In this document: in pieces, positions 6,332 to 6,517 of the stretch
Numbering within the stretch: position 1 is the first letter of the stretch
Layout of the letters: each line of letters starts with the position of its first letter
Assembly: GCA_030151145.1 (NCBI GenBank)
Contig: JASLEL010000229.1
Location: 1 to 6,517 of the forward strand
Origin: Aquirhabdus sp.
GTDB taxonomy: Bacteria; Pseudomonadota; Gammaproteobacteria; Pseudomonadales; Moraxellaceae
Direction of reading: 5' to 3'
DNA: 6,517 nt
Notes under the pieces: generated by a model
Database searches by the model: none
Seen by the model: the letters and a program-made list of their open reading frames with translations, nothing else
What the model was told of the DNA's origin: nothing
Position numbers and translations under genes: made by a program

Positions 6332-6517
6332 TCAAGGTTGTGCCGCCACTCGCCAGCTCGTCAGGTAAAGCATACTCGACGTATCGTCGAAGGGATTGGC
6401 TAGCCGTGGCTTCAGCTCCGCATTGAGTGACTTCAGATAATCACTTGGGCTACCCGTCATCGGATGCATAAAAACATATTTACGGTAGGTATCGACCAGT
6501 ATTTTGATCTGCTCTGC
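6332..6517 (-). CDS. C-terminal 61 codons of an unidentified protein (runs off the right edge)
   Basis: On the minus strand one frame is open from the right edge to a TGA at 6332-6334. The 61 residues include segments such as ILVDTYRKYVFMHP, SDYLKSLNAELKPRL and MLYLTSWRVAAQP. Composition is ordinary for a soluble protein: mixed charged and hydrophobic, probably helical in the middle. There is no membrane segment and no motif that I recognise, so I give no function. It converges on tpx with a 75-bp gap holding the palindrome. The frame being open over the whole available stretch, with ordinary composition, argues for a real gene, but the visible part is short. Confidence 0.6.
   Translation of the reverse strand, partial: AEQIKILVDTYRKYVFMHPMTGSPSDYLKSLNAELKPRLANPFDDTSSMLYLTSWRVAAQP

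Overview
The window looks like chromosomal DNA from a Gram-negative gammaproteobacterium with moderately high GC (mid-50s percent by eye). The evidence is an outer-membrane phospholipase A with a signal peptide, a CopA/CopB copper-resistance pair, a class I CPD photolyase and an atypical 2-Cys thiol peroxidase of the gammaproteobacterial type. The two-Cys leader module on the phospholipase recalls Neisseria and Moraxellaceae homologues, but I cannot place the genus from this sequence. I see no transposase, integrase, tRNA, rRNA or CRISPR array.

Left part, minus strand (positions 4065 down to 1): four genes run in the same direction. They are pldA (outer-membrane phospholipase A), a small secreted Cys/His/Met-containing protein of unknown function, copA (periplasmic multicopper oxidase) and copB (outer-membrane copper-resistance protein, cut by the left edge). 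The copA stop and copB start overlap as ATGA. The other gaps are 44 and 85 bp, so the set could be one transcription unit, with a possible internal promoter before the small gene. CopA would oxidise or bind Cu(I) in the periplasm. CopB carries a Met-rich copper-binding head. The small protein is probably a metal-binding partner. The tie between pldA and copper is positional only.

Middle and right, plus strand: phrB (photolyase) diverges from pldA across a 155-bp gap that holds three 15-bp direct repeats. tpx (thiol peroxidase) follows phrB after 134 bp and probably has its own extended -10 promoter. A strong imperfect hairpin follows tpx, in the gap between it and a converging minus-strand gene of which only the last 61 codons are visible.

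The theme is envelope and oxidative/DNA-damage stress, and most genes are well-known families. The less ordinary parts are a lysine-rich pentapeptide repeat inserted in the CopB head, the unclassified small protein in the copper cluster, and the repeat array between pldA and phrB.
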